Counted from the stretch's first letter, positions 53,029 to 62,218 are shown. The stretch is DNA of 64,000 nucleotides from CAVSUB01 sp963730995 (GCA_963730995.1 CAVSUB010000002.1:248001-312000), one strand, 5' to 3'. A program made the numbers and translations. Notes: generated by a model not told the origin, from the letters alone.

Positions 53029-54063
53029 CTAGGCGCTGGCGAATATCTTTTCCAGGAACTCTCGATTTGCCCGCGCGTTCGCAATCGTCTGGTCGAGTGT
53101 CTGGCCGACTTCCGTGCCTTCCACCATGACAGGACCGCTGAAGCCGAAGGATTTCAGTTTCTTGAAGAACGCCGCGAAGTCCACTTTGCCGGTCCCGAAC
53201 TGGATCATGACTTCGGGATTGCCTGCGCCGGCGACCGTCGCCCCAAACGGAGGATCCCCGACCGCACGTTCCATGAAGTGCGGGGCCGAACAATCCTTGG
53301 CGACAACGCCCTGCACATGAGGACCGATGATCTCCAGTTGCTTCACCGGGTCCTTGCCGGTGTAGTACACGACGTTGCCGGGATCGAAGAACACGCCGAA
53401 ATTCGGATGGTTGACCTGCTTGATCCAGGCGAGCAGGTCGAGCGACGTGTTGTTCAGCCCATGGTGATGCTTCACGACGACCCTGACGCCGCGCTCCTGC
53501 CCGAACGCCGCGGCCTCCGACAGGACCTTGCACCACTCGACCCAGCGCTCCTCGTCCTCGATTCCGAGATTGAGCGCGTACTTCTGGCCGAGCGCGTGCG
53601 CGTTCGTGATGATCGTCCTGGCGCTCGCGACGGCATCGGCGAGGGATGTGCCCTTTTGAGCCGTCGGAAAGTTCGCGATGTTCGACTTGAGTCCCCGCGC
53701 GGCGAGCTTTTGTTTCAGCTCGGCGACCGCTTCTGGCGTGGCCGCCGCGCCGCGTCCAGTTGCTGCCGCCGGCGGGCCGCCCGTCGCCCCCGAAGGCGCC
53801 GGATTGCGGCCGGCAGGGCTGCCCGCTGCGATCATGTCGGCGAATTCGTACCCCGCGCCCTTGACGGCGTCGAGGATGTAATCGGGGTTGGCCGCCTGAC
53901 TCGCGCGGAAGGTCCCGAAGGGCCGTGTATGGCACCCGACCGCCCAACGGGCGGCGGTGGATCCCTGTCCCTGTGGTGCGCCGGCGGTCGAAGTCGGCAG
54001 CATCGTAGCAGCGGAAGCGACGGCGAGAAACTCGCGGCGGGTGGTTCGCACTGGCATCCTCAC
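53029..54063 (-). CDS. Tat-exported sugar phosphate isomerase/epimerase-like TIM barrel
   Basis: A 344-residue protein with a twin-arginine signal (RTTRREFLAVASAATMLP) and an AP endonuclease 2/xylose-isomerase-like TIM barrel. Metal ligands are likely the glutamate of GIEDEERW, the histidines of VVKHHHGLNN, the aspartate in FGVFFDPGNV and the glutamate in VMVEGTEVGQ. Acidobacteria and Planctomycetes hold many exported members of unknown sugar specificity. M1 or M3 may be the start; both leave the Tat motif intact. The APC permease gene ends 58 bases upstream, and the exported methyltransferase starts eight bases downstream on the same strand. Confidence 0.85.
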   Translation of the reverse strand: MRMPVRTTRREFLAVASAATMLPTSTAGAPQGQGSTAARWAVGCHTRPFGTFRASQAANPDYILDAVKGAGYEFADMIAAGSPAGRNPAPSGATGGPPAAATGRGAAATPEAVAELKQKLAARGLKSNIANFPTAQKGTSLADAVASARTIITNAHALGQKYALNLGIEDEERWVEWCKVLSEAAAFGQERGVRVVVKHHHGLNNTSLDLLAWIKQVNHPNFGVFFDPGNVVYYTGKDPVKQLEIIGPHVQGVVAKDCSAPHFMERAVGDPPFGATVAGAGNPEVMIQFGTGKVDFAAFFKKLKSFGFSGPVMVEGTEVGQTLDQTIANARANREFLEKIFASA

Positions 54064-54121
54064 TGAACGGCCGGATTGTAGAAGGGATACCGCATCCGGT
54101 CAAAGGAAACCATCAGGCGCC

Positions 54122-56089
54122 TCACCCCACGTGGATCCGCGGACGCCGCATTGGGCTCGGCTCCGACTGCCGCAGGACCTCGCGCGTGACGGGCGCCGTG
54201 TCCCCCTCGCCGAACGCCAGGAACTTCAACAAATAGGCAATCGGGTTCCCCTCCGTCCACCCGAAGTAGGCGTGAGGAATGCGGCCGGTCTCGTCCCGGA
54301 TGTAGAGCAGGAGCGCCGCAATCGCGTTCGGGATTGCCGGGCTGACACACCGCAGGACGTGGTGGCCGCCGACGTCGACGCCGCGGATGTGGATGGTGCC
54401 CCCAAAGTCCGAGACGTCGCCCGGGCGCACTTCGAGAAAGAGCACGCGCTCGCCTGGAAGATGGTGCGACTCGCTCGCCTCGCGGAGCTTGTGTTCGTAC
54501 TCCTCGGGCAGGCCCGTGTCAGGGCGGTTGGCGATGATGCGAACGGGCGTAGAGGCGGCTTCCCGGATGAACCGCAGGGCCATCTCGTCGGGTTCGACGG
54601 CATGGACGCGCAGCTCGGTCGATCGCATGACGCGCGACACCATCGAGGTGCCGATGATCGTCAGGATGAACCACGACGCGATCTTCACACCGTCCGGCCG
54701 CTCGATGATGTTGACGATCGTCGTGTACACGAAGACCAGAGTGATCAGCCCGAAGCCGACGAACTGAGTGCGATCCCTGCGCACGAGGAGCGTGACCGCG
54801 ACCGCTGCGGAGGTCATCAGCACGAGGACGCCGGTGGCATAGGCGCCCCCCTGCGCATCGACATTGGCGGAAAAGATCAGCGTGATGAAGAAGGTGATCG
54901 CCGTGAAGAGCAGCACCAGCGGACGTGTAGACTTCGTCCACTCGGGGGCCATCCCATACCGCGGAAGATAACGCGGCACGAGATTCAGCAGACCTGCCAT
55001 CGCCGAGGCGCCCGCGAACCAAAGAATGGTAATCGTGCTCAAGTCGTAGATTGTGCCGAACACTTCCCCGAGGTGCTGATGCGCCAGATACGCCAGGGCG
55101 CGGCCGGATGCCGCGCCGCCGGTCTGGAACGCCTCCGGTGGAATCAGCAGCGTCGTTGCGAAAGAGCTCCCCATCAGAAAGACCGTCATGAGGAGCGCAG
55201 CCGTGCGGAGGAGTTTCTTGGTGTTGGCGATCCGGCCGTACGGGTGTGCCTCGGTATCGCCGGGATCCCCCTTCACCAGCGGCATGACGGCAACGCCCGT
55301 CTCGAATCCCGACAGTCCGAGCGCGAGCCTGGGAAAGAGCAGTGCCGCTACGGCGAGCATCATCCAGGGGTTGACGTATTGCGCGCCCAGCGCGTTGCGC
55401 CACCGCGGGAAGTATTCGGGGTGATGAAGTATTTCGAGAATCGCCCACCCGATCACCATCGCGTTCAGTACGAGGTACACGCCGACGATTACGACAGCGA
55501 GGTTGATCGCCTCTCTGAATCCCTTGAGGAAGACCGCCGACAGGAGCACCAGCAGCACGAGCGTCAGCGCGATCGGATGATTCAGGGACTTCGGAACGAA
55601 CGGGTTCCCGATGATGTGCGCCGTCGCGTCCGCCGCGGACAACGTGATCGTGATGACGAAGTCTGTCGCTGCGAATCCGAGCAGGCACAGCACGAACGTC
55701 TTGCCGCGCCATCGAGGCAGGAGCTCCTCGAGCATCGAGATACTGCCCTGCCCGTGCGGGCTGTTCTCGGCCACCCGGTTGTAGATCGGCAACGCGCCGA
55801 ACAGCGTGAGGAGAATCAGGATGAATGTCGCGATTGGCGAGAGCGCGCCCGCCGCAATGAACGCGATGCCTGGCTGGTAGCCGAGCGTCGAGAAGTAGTC
55901 CACGCCCGTGAGGCACATCACCTTCCACCACTCGGACTTGTGGGGGTGTTGCGCGTGCGGCCCCTCGGGCTCCTTGAGTCCCTCGAAGAGCCATTGGTGC
56001 AGCCTGTCCTTCAGCGGGAGGGAACCAGTCGGAACTGAGGTTGCGGTCCTGTGGATTTGATAGTTCGATGACCGCCGAGCGATCTTCAT
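54122..56089 (-). CDS. APC-superfamily permease under c-di-AMP riboswitch control
   Basis: A 655-residue transporter. After a 45-residue cytoplasmic N-terminus (with HQWLFEGLKEPEGPHAQHPH), twelve or so spans begin at CLTGVDYFSTLGYQPGIAFI, which carries the helix-1 unwound loop of amino-acid/polyamine/cation permeases. A soluble C-terminal domain (about 505-655, VRIIANRPDTGLPEEYEHKL, VLFLEVRPGD) follows, as in potassium-type APC members such as KimA. The riboswitch at 56097-56225 points to potassium or osmolyte uptake repressed when c-di-AMP is high. The ATG 56089 begins the sequence closest to the aptamer; the earlier frame runs inside it. The same strand continues to the Tat TIM-barrel gene. 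Confidence 0.88.
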   Translation of the reverse strand: MKIARRSSNYQIHRTATSVPTGSLPLKDRLHQWLFEGLKEPEGPHAQHPHKSEWWKVMCLTGVDYFSTLGYQPGIAFIAAGALSPIATFILILLTLFGALPIYNRVAENSPHGQGSISMLEELLPRWRGKTFVLCLLGFAATDFVITITLSAADATAHIIGNPFVPKSLNHPIALTLVLLVLLSAVFLKGFREAINLAVVIVGVYLVLNAMVIGWAILEILHHPEYFPRWRNALGAQYVNPWMMLAVAALLFPRLALGLSGFETGVAVMPLVKGDPGDTEAHPYGRIANTKKLLRTAALLMTVFLMGSSFATTLLIPPEAFQTGGAASGRALAYLAHQHLGEVFGTIYDLSTITILWFAGASAMAGLLNLVPRYLPRYGMAPEWTKSTRPLVLLFTAITFFITLIFSANVDAQGGAYATGVLVLMTSAAVAVTLLVRRDRTQFVGFGLITLVFVYTTIVNIIERPDGVKIASWFILTIIGTSMVSRVMRSTELRVHAVEPDEMALRFIREAASTPVRIIANRPDTGLPEEYEHKLREASESHHLPGERVLFLEVRPGDVSDFGGTIHIRGVDVGGHHVLRCVSPAIPNAIAALLLYIRDETGRIPHAYFGWTEGNPIAYLLKFLAFGEGDTAPVTREVLRQSEPSPMRRPRIHVG

Positions 56090-56096
56090 GGAGCAG

Positions 56097-56225
56097 GCTT
56101 CCGGTAACGCCGACGGGGTTAGCTGACGGGCTAGGACTCGGAAGTGTCCTTCGGCGATCGCCAATGCGCCCCCGGAGACAATCACGTCTCCTCTGGGTCC
56201 CCCGGTTTCGCGAATGGCGCGAAAT
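56097..56225 (-). promoter_or_regulatory. c-di-AMP riboswitch (ydaO/yuaA class)
   Basis: On the minus strand ACCGGGGGACCCA (56206-56194) and the 3' core CCTAGCCCGTCAGCTAACCC (56135-56116, followed by CGTC) match the two most conserved blocks of the ydaO aptamer; Bacillus has the near-identical GCGGGGGACCCA and CCTAACCCGTCAGCTAACCT. Between them are a purine-rich stretch (AGAGGAGACG) and variable stems. The region starts just after the predicted transcription start and ends about ten bases before the permease ATG. With no room for a terminator, translational control through the final stem is likely. Confidence 0.8.
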
Positions 56226-56237
56226 TAGGCCGTTTCG

Positions 56238-56266
56238 AGCTTACGTGGTGAGTGTGGCACTGTCAA
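56238..56266 (-). promoter_or_regulatory. Sigma-70 promoter for the riboswitch-permease transcript
   Basis: TTGACA at 56266-56261 and TAAGCT at 56243-56238, spaced by 17 bases, with transcription expected to start near 56231, immediately ahead of the c-di-AMP aptamer. The -35 box is perfect and the spacing ideal. Confidence 0.7.
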
Positions 56267-56322
56267 CAAATACGGCGCTCGCCGTTCACCCTATCTGAAT
56301 GCGCGGCCGGCGCAGCGGCGAA

Positions 56323-57600
56323 TCAGATCTCTCCTCGGACGGCGGCGACAGCGAGATCGCGATCGCTCGCTTCGACGAACTCTCCCTCCCACTTCGCCAC
56401 TACCACCGTTGCCAGGCAGTTCCCGATCACGTTCACCATCGTCCGCGCCATGTCCATGAGCTCGTCGACGCCGAGGATGAGCGTCACGCCCTCGAGCGGT
56501 AATCCGTAGCTCGCGAGCGTCGCGGCGAGGATCACGAGCGACGCGCGCGGTACGCCGGCCACGCCTTTGCTCGTCAGCATGAGGGTCAGCAGCATCGTCA
56601 CCTGGTGGCCCGCCGACAGATGGACGCCGGCTGCCTGCGCCACGAAAATAGACGCAAGCGACAGGTACAGCGTCGTTCCGTCGAGATTGAAGCTATATCC
56701 GAGAGGCAGAACGAAGGCGACGATGCGGCGCGGAACGCCGAGACGCTCGATGACCTCCATCGCCCTCGGGAGCGCCGCCTCGCTCGAGGTCGTCGAGAAT
56801 GCGATGATCGCAGGCTCCTTGACGGCCATGACGAACTTCCTGATCGGCACGCCGAAGATCAAGGCCACCGGCAGCAGCACGGCGAGGACGAAGATCGTCA
56901 GCGCCAGATACAGCGTCGCGACGAGCCACGCGAGGTTCCAGAGGACGCGAATGCCGCCATGCCCGACGGTGTAGGCGATCGCGGCGCCGACACCGATCGG
57001 CGCGTAGTGCATGACGATGTTCGTGAACTTGAACATCGTCTCGGCAACGGCCTCGCACCAGGCGACGAGCGGCCGGCCTTTCTCACCGATCATCCCGAGA
57101 GCCACCGCGAAGATGATGCTGAAGACCACGATCTGCAGCACGTCACCGTCAGCCATCGCCTTGATGACGGACTCGGGAACGACGTGCAGCAGGATCTGAT
57201 CCCACGTTTGCGCGGTCGCGGTGATCCCCGACTGCTGGCCCATCGGCAGGTTGACGCCAATCCCCGGCCGCATCACGTTGACGGTGACGAGGCCGATGAT
57301 GAGCGCCAGGGTCGTGACTACCTCGAAGTAGATGATCGCGCGCAGTCCGATTCTTCCGACGACTTTGACGTGCCCGGCTCCGGCGATCCCGGCAACCAGC
57401 GTCGAGAAGATCAGCGGTGCGATGATCATCTTGATCAACCGCAGGAAGATCTGGCTGAAGGGGCGGAAGTACGGCGCCGCGGAGGGGTAGTACTCGCTGA
57501 CGAACCAGCCGACGACGATGCCGATGCCGAGCCCGACGAAAATCTGCTGGGTAAGCGTCAGGCCGCTTCCGGCCGGCCTTTCGGTCTGCGCATGTTCCAT
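56323..57600 (-). CDS. dctA: Dicarboxylate/cation symporter, DctA/GltP type (DAACS)
   Basis: A 425-residue sodium- or proton-coupled symporter. Signature stretches are AFSTTSSEAALPRAMEVIER (HP1 serine-rich loop), PLGYSFNLDGTTLYLSLASI (helix 7, NxDG cation site) and SKGVAGVPRASLVI (HP2 tip), followed by the helix 8 DELMDMARTMVNVIGNCLAT with the substrate-binding D and R/N residues. It imports C4-dicarboxylates or related acidic substrates. ATG 57600 follows GGAGG by about ten bases; the earlier frame is non-conserved. Stands alone, ending about 57 bases ahead of the permease promoter. Confidence 0.92.
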   Translation of the reverse strand: MEHAQTERPAGSGLTLTQQIFVGLGIGIVVGWFVSEYYPSAAPYFRPFSQIFLRLIKMIIAPLIFSTLVAGIAGAGHVKVVGRIGLRAIIYFEVVTTLALIIGLVTVNVMRPGIGVNLPMGQQSGITATAQTWDQILLHVVPESVIKAMADGDVLQIVVFSIIFAVALGMIGEKGRPLVAWCEAVAETMFKFTNIVMHYAPIGVGAAIAYTVGHGGIRVLWNLAWLVATLYLALTIFVLAVLLPVALIFGVPIRKFVMAVKEPAIIAFSTTSSEAALPRAMEVIERLGVPRRIVAFVLPLGYSFNLDGTTLYLSLASIFVAQAAGVHLSAGHQVTMLLTLMLTSKGVAGVPRASLVILAATLASYGLPLEGVTLILGVDELMDMARTMVNVIGNCLATVVVAKWEGEFVEASDRDLAVAAVRGEI

Positions 57601-57699
57601 CCGATCGATCCTCCAACCTGGGCCGGGGTCCGGCGATTCTATCCGAAAGATCGTGATGCATCCGGCCAGCAGGCCGCCTCGGGTTCGACTGCGCATCGG

Positions 57700-57727
57700 G
57701 TGGGGTCAGACCCAGGTCTGACCCCAC
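57700..57727. repeat. Perfect GTGGGGTCAGACC palindrome
   Basis: Arms of 13 bases (57700-57712 and 57715-57727) around CA, in the gap between dctA and the downstream-facing methyltransferase gene. The GGGGTCAGACC type palindrome is widely seen in bacterial intergenic DNA. The rest of the 191-base gap has no gene. Confidence 0.7.
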
Positions 57728-57791
57728 GGCGACCCTCACCGCGACATGGTCGACCTCGGGATCGCGCCGGGCGGCCACACGAATGGAAGGG

Positions 57792-58586
57792 TCACCCCCC
57801 TGATGGGCGACTCGGCGGAAGATACAGGCTTCGCGCGGTGAGCTCGCGGGGATCGAGGCCCGCTGCACGGGCGAGCGCGCCCTGCCGCTGCGGCAACGAT
57901 GAGGGGAAACGCCACTCATCCGCCCGTCCGCCTTCGGAGATGAAAGCGCGTTCCCATTCCGGCCACCAGGGCATCGCGCGTCGGGCGATGGGCTCGATGA
58001 GCAGGACGCGATCGCCATCCCGGCCGATCGTCAGGAGGCGCTCGAGCAGCTTCGTGCGCGTGGGATCGGCAAGCTCGTTTGCGACGTACGCCACGATCGT
58101 TGCGGTGCCCTCACCCGCCGACACTGTCGCCCGGCTGACGTCGCGTGCAACAGCACGACCGGCGAGACCCAGCTGGGCGTACGTCCATCGTGCTTCTGTA
58201 ACCGCCCAGGCGTTCGCATCGAATCCTCTGATCGACACCGCACCGGACTCCAGCGCCCAGGCCGCACCGGCGGATCCCGTACCGCATCCGACGTCCTGCA
58301 CTTCTCGCACGCCATTCAGCGCACCTGGCACCGCGCGCAGGATTTCGCGTGTCACCAGGAAGTGCAGCGGCGCGTAGAACAGCGCGAAGGCGGCTCGCTT
58401 CCCGGCCGAGTCGAGCGCACCACCCTGCGCCAGCCGCGCGCGGCGCTCGACGTAGCAGGACGACAGCGCCCGGAGGGCCCGGGCCACTTCCTTCGGAGTG
58501 AAGTCCGCGAGGTGGCGGGCGTCGAGGGCCGCGAGCCAGCTGGCGACCCGGTCCGGCCCAGCCGAACCAGTCAGACCGCGTTCCAT
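57792..58586 (-). CDS. Rsm22-like class I SAM-dependent methyltransferase
   Basis: A 264-residue protein without a signal peptide. The N-terminal helical part (VASWLAALDARHLADFTPKE, YVERRARLAQGGALDSAGKR) and AFALFYAPLHFLVTREILRA precede motif I VQDVGCGTGSAGAAWALESG, acidic FDANAWAVTEARW and IVAYVANELADPTRTKLLER. These resemble the Rsm22 family, known from mitochondrial small-subunit ribosome maturation. Substrate is not proven. ATG 58586 is reasonable. It is divergent from the DUF5658-like gene, with about 120 bases between. Confidence 0.7.
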   Translation of the reverse strand: MERGLTGSAGPDRVASWLAALDARHLADFTPKEVARALRALSSCYVERRARLAQGGALDSAGKRAAFALFYAPLHFLVTREILRAVPGALNGVREVQDVGCGTGSAGAAWALESGAVSIRGFDANAWAVTEARWTYAQLGLAGRAVARDVSRATVSAGEGTATIVAYVANELADPTRTKLLERLLTIGRDGDRVLLIEPIARRAMPWWPEWERAFISEGGRADEWRFPSSLPQRQGALARAAGLDPRELTARSLYLPPSRPSGG

Positions 58587-58705
58587 CGCCGGTGGCCGGC
58601 AAGCGGCGGCTTGCGGTAGGACGTCAAGGTTGATTCGGGATAGGATTTGGTCCGGCGTCTCAAGACAAAAGTCACCCCACAGGGAGACTCTGTGCCTCTA
58701 AGTCT

Positions 58706-59050
58706 ATGATAGCGAAGCAGTTGACCTTGCATCGACTTTTGCACTTGGACGCGGCGATGGTGGCCACCCGCATCGTGCTCCTCCTATTCCTGCTGGCACA
58801 GGCGTGCGACGGCGCGTTCACGTATACGGCCGTGCGCGCCTACGGAATCGCCGCCGAGGGCAACATGGTCCTGGCGACGTGGATGGCTCTCGTGGGTCCG
58901 TTCCCGACGCTTCTGGTGGCCAAGATGGTTGCGGGGGGTGGGGGCGTCCTGCTGTACACCCGCGGGATCCACCGGACCCTCGCGCTCCTCACTTTGCTGT
59001 ACCTGCTGGGCGCAATCGGTCCGTGGATCGTCGTGTTCCAGGCACAGTAG
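58706..59050 (+). CDS. Small membrane protein, DUF5658-like
   Basis: A 114-residue protein with three hydrophobic segments (VATRIVLLLFLLAQACDGAF, LVGPFPTLLVAKMVAGGGGV, ALLTLLYLLGAIGPWIVVFQ). ACDGAFTYTAVRAYGIAAEGNMVL carries the conserved Asp, Thr and Glu-Gly-Asn pattern of DUF5658 proteins. Function is unknown. The ATG at 58706 or an internal ATG at residue 18 could start it. It is 13 bases short of the convergent RodZ-like gene stop. Confidence 0.7.
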   Translation: MIAKQLTLHRLLHLDAAMVATRIVLLLFLLAQACDGAFTYTAVRAYGIAAEGNMVLATWMALVGPFPTLLVAKMVAGGGGVLLYTRGIHRTLALLTLLYLLGAIGPWIVVFQAQ

Positions 59051-59063
59051 GGGCCGGTTCGGA

Positions 59064-59822
59064 TCACCGCGTGGGCGCCGTGAACGTCCGGGTGAGCACC
59101 TCGCCATCACGCCCGATCGTCCCCTGATCGACGTCACCGACCCGCACAGTGACCGCGCCCGCATCACCGGCGCGCACGACGATCGACCGGTCAGCCCCGA
59201 AAGGGAGCTGTTCGCCTTCAGCAACTTCGCGCTCGATCGCAATCCTTCCGTCGACCGATACCCGCAGCCACACACGTCGCAGCGTCTTGAGATCGATCCG
59301 AAGCAGATGCGGGTCTACGGGCGGCGCCGCGGGCTTGCGCACCTCCGGCAACGCCGGGACGGATGGAATCGTGCGTGCCGGCTGTTGAGCCACCGGCGGA
59401 GGGCTCGCGCTCGGAGCGCGATTGAACATCCACACCAGCACGAACGACGCGACAAGGACGATGCCTGCCACGATCGCGAGCAGGCGGACTGAGGATCGGC
59501 TGGAAGCGGGAGCCCCTTCACTCACCGGCTCCGCGAGCGCCCTCTGCACGGGCTCGCTCTCCACTGCTCGCCCGATGGCGGTCTCTGGGGATCTCCCGGC
59601 GACCTGGGCCGTGCCGTTCGCGGGAATCGAGGGAACGACGAACGCTCCTGGCTTCGCGGGCGGCGGCGTGTGCGAGAGGGTTGGCGGCTCGAAAGCGCGC
59701 AACTGAGCATCGAATTCCGCTTGCACGCGCTCCCGCTGCGCGCGAGTGGCGCGAATCGCGAGCTGAAGCTGCTCGAGCTCGTCCAGTACGCGCTGCTCGT
59801 CGAAGGTGGACTCCTGAGTCAT
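59064..59822 (-). CDS. Single-span membrane protein with C-terminal RodZ-like (DUF4115) domain
   Basis: A 252-residue protein. A coiled-coil-like N-terminus (VLDELEQLQLAIRATRAQRE) and a Pro-rich linker lie before one membrane span (LLAIVAGIVLVASFVLVWMF, about 115-134). After a second Pro-rich linker comes a beta domain (LRIDLKTLRRVWLRVSVDGR, LPFGADRSIVVRAGDAGAVT) that matches the DUF4115 tail of RodZ. There is no N-terminal helix-turn-helix, so it is not RodZ itself. It may be an envelope-shape or polysaccharide-related protein. Divergent from the isomerase gene at 59950. Confidence 0.7.
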   Translation of the reverse strand: MTQESTFDEQRVLDELEQLQLAIRATRAQRERVQAEFDAQLRAFEPPTLSHTPPPAKPGAFVVPSIPANGTAQVAGRSPETAIGRAVESEPVQRALAEPVSEGAPASSRSSVRLLAIVAGIVLVASFVLVWMFNRAPSASPPPVAQQPARTIPSVPALPEVRKPAAPPVDPHLLRIDLKTLRRVWLRVSVDGRIAIEREVAEGEQLPFGADRSIVVRAGDAGAVTVRVGDVDQGTIGRDGEVLTRTFTAPTR

Positions 59823-59949
59823 ACCAAGTCTTGCGACTCTGAAACCAAACCCGAGTCATGTCAAGTTCGTCGCGACAGCCACGACGGAAGCGGCGCGCGG
59901 CTTGGTCAAGCGTCCTGGAGTAAGATCCTCGATCCAGGAGAGACCACCG

Positions 59950-60927
59950 ATGAAGCTCGCGCTGTTCACCGTCACCTATTCGGGGCTGTTCTACGCCGGC
60001 GACGCACTTTCGGTCGAGGAGCAGATCCACAAGGCTCGCGCGCTTGGATTCGATGGGCTGGCGATCGAGGCCAAACGCCCGATCGCCTCTCCGATAGACC
60101 TCGGCCGAGCCGACCGCGCGCGGCTCAAGTCGGTAGCGGCCGACCAGGGCATCACGCTGTGCGCCGTCGAGAGCATGTCTAACTTTGCCGGCCGGTACAT
60201 GGAAGAGCGCGAGAACAACCTGGTCATGATGCGAGCCGTCCTCGAGATGGCGAGCGACCTTGGCGTCGATCTGGTCAAGGTCTTCGCGGCATGGCCGGGG
60301 CTCTGCGACGACGAAGAGGCGGTCGCCATGTACGCCCCATACGAGCGGGCGACGTCGTACTACAAGCGTCTGTATCCGCCCGATCTCCGGCGCTGGCAGC
60401 GCGCGGTTCAGGGGATTCGAGAGGTCGCAGGCTGGGCGGCCGATCTGGGCATCACGCTGGCACTGCAGAATCACGCGCCGGTGACGACGCCCGGATACGA
60501 AGACGTGCTCGCGATGCTGGAGGAAATCGATCGTCCGAACATGAAACTCTGTCTCGACGTTCCGCTCTTCTACGAGCGTCAGAGCGACGAGTACGTGACC
60601 AAGGCCGTCGAGGCCTGCAGACGCCACATCGTCTACTCACACTATGGCGCGTGGAACTTCAGCGAAGGCGCGGCAGGTGACGTCGTGCAGGATCCGGCGC
60701 CGTCCTTCGGTGGTCAAATCAACTACAGGACGTTTTTCGAGGCGCTGCACCGGACAGGGTACGACGGCTATCTGGCGTCGGAATACTGCGTGCCCATGCT
60801 GAAGAACCATACTGTGGCGGGCATCGAGGAAGTGGACCGCGGGACCAGGCTCGCGCTCCAGTACATGAAGCGAATCGTCGAGCAGCTGCCCGCCGCACGG
60901 GAACCGCGCGCGCTGTCTGCGGTGTAG
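59950..60927 (+). CDS. Cytoplasmic sugar phosphate isomerase/epimerase-like TIM barrel
   Basis: A 325-residue protein of the xylose isomerase-like group, without signal peptide. Metal ligand candidates are the glutamate of LAIEAKRP, the histidine of ALQNHAPVTT, the aspartate of CLDVPLFY and the glutamate of LASEYCVPM. It would isomerise or epimerise a sugar or its derivative. ATG 59950 is preceded by CAGGAGAGACC. The NupG-type transporter follows after 43 bases, so the pair may import and process one substrate. Confidence 0.85.
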   Translation: MKLALFTVTYSGLFYAGDALSVEEQIHKARALGFDGLAIEAKRPIASPIDLGRADRARLKSVAADQGITLCAVESMSNFAGRYMEERENNLVMMRAVLEMASDLGVDLVKVFAAWPGLCDDEEAVAMYAPYERATSYYKRLYPPDLRRWQRAVQGIREVAGWAADLGITLALQNHAPVTTPGYEDVLAMLEEIDRPNMKLCLDVPLFYERQSDEYVTKAVEACRRHIVYSHYGAWNFSEGAAGDVVQDPAPSFGGQINYRTFFEALHRTGYDGYLASEYCVPMLKNHTVAGIEEVDRGTRLALQYMKRIVEQLPAAREPRALSAV

Positions 60928-60970
60928 ATGCTCGCCGCCGTGCGAACGTAGCCGACACATCCATCGCCAG

Positions 60971-62212
60971 ATGCCGACGGACCGCTTCCTGAAGCCGCGC
61001 CTGATGGCGATGATGTTCCTCCAGTTCTTCATCTGGGGAGCGTGGTACGCGACCGGCGGAAACTACATGAAGTCCAGGGGGATGACCGACATCATCTATC
61101 TGGCCTACCTCGCAAGCCCCATCGGCTCCATCGTCGCACCGTTCTTTCTCGGGATGATTGCCGACCGGCTCTTCCCCGTTCAGAAGGTTCTCGGCGTCAT
61201 GCACGTTCTGAGCGGGCTGTTCGTCGTCGCGGCTCCACTGGTAGCGGAAGGTCCCTCGGCATCGCGGTCGCTGTTCCTCGCGGCGCTCCTGTTGCACATG
61301 CTGTGCTACATGCCGACGGTGGGGCTTGCGATGGCCACGGCCTTTCATCTCCTGAAGAACAAAGAGCGCGAGTTTCCCCTCGTCCGTGTATTCGGCACGC
61401 TCGGATGGATCGCGGCGGGCATCCTGGTGAGTTATCTGCTCCAGGGCGACACGACAGCCTTGCCGATGTACGTGGCGGGCGCCGGCGGATTGGTGATGGG
61501 GATCTACAGCTTCACGCTGCCGAACGTCCCGCCGCCCGGAGCCGGCAAAGACTTCTCGTTCCGCGACATCGTCGGACTCGACGCGTTGTCAGAGCTCGGC
61601 TCCAGGCCGTTCGTCATCTTCATGCTCAGCGTCATGCTCACGAGCATTCCGCTGGCCACGTACTTCGCGTACGTGCCCGTGTTCCTGCGCGACGCCGGCA
61701 TCCCGAACCCGGCGTTCAAGATGACGTTCGGACAGATGTCAGAGGTGGTCTGCCTGCTGCTCCTGCCCTGGTTCTTCATGCAGCTCGGGGTGAAGCGCGT
61801 GCTGATCGCCGGCATGCTGGCCTGGATCGTCCGGTACGCGCTCTTCGCGCTCGGCGCCCCGGATGCGGTTGCGTGGATGCTCGTGCTCGGCGTGTGCCTC
61901 CATGGACCGTGCTACGACTTCGTCTACGTGGCAGGACAGGTGTACGTCGATCGCAAGGCCTCACCGAGAATCAGAGCGCAGGCCCAGGGGCTTTTCGTCC
62001 TGGCAACGTACGGAGTGGGACAGGGACTGGGCACGCTCGCTGCCGGCTGGATCTTCAACGCGATCATGCCGGCGGCTGCGGGAGCGCCGACGTTGGGCCA
62101 GTGGCAGACGTTCTGGATCGTCCCGCTCGGGTTCGCGGCGATCGTGACGGCCTTGTTCGTCGCAGGCTTCCGCGAGGAGACCCGACCAGTGCCAGCGACG
62201 GCGCCGTTCTGA
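60971..62212 (+). CDS. Nucleoside:proton symporter-type MFS transporter (NupG/XapB family)
   Basis: A 413-residue, twelve-span transporter. MMFLQFFIWGAWYATGGNYM is the typical family start, with LASPIGSIVAPFFLGMIADR as the first loop motif, FHLLKNKEREFPLVRVFGTLGWIAAG in the middle and CYDFVYVAGQVYVDRKASPR with RAQAQGLFVLATYGVGQGLG near the end. NupG-type carriers move nucleosides with protons; in Acidobacteria and Planctomycetes relatives often lie beside sugar isomerases and may carry sugars. The next gene on the opposite strand ends seven bases away. Confidence 0.87.
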   Translation: MPTDRFLKPRLMAMMFLQFFIWGAWYATGGNYMKSRGMTDIIYLAYLASPIGSIVAPFFLGMIADRLFPVQKVLGVMHVLSGLFVVAAPLVAEGPSASRSLFLAALLLHMLCYMPTVGLAMATAFHLLKNKEREFPLVRVFGTLGWIAAGILVSYLLQGDTTALPMYVAGAGGLVMGIYSFTLPNVPPPGAGKDFSFRDIVGLDALSELGSRPFVIFMLSVMLTSIPLATYFAYVPVFLRDAGIPNPAFKMTFGQMSEVVCLLLLPWFFMQLGVKRVLIAGMLAWIVRYALFALGAPDAVAWMLVLGVCLHGPCYDFVYVAGQVYVDRKASPRIRAQAQGLFVLATYGVGQGLGTLAAGWIFNAIMPAAAGAPTLGQWQTFWIVPLGFAAIVTALFVAGFREETRPVPATAPF

Positions 62213-62218
62213 TCCGGT

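Noticed and set aside
53957..56038. Very long open frame on the plus strand (about 690 codons) opposite the permease and TIM-barrel genes
   Set aside because: Its product is rich in Arg, Glu, Asp, His and Gln without any family motif, and it mirrors a real permease gene in third-position GC pattern. It is an antisense shadow.
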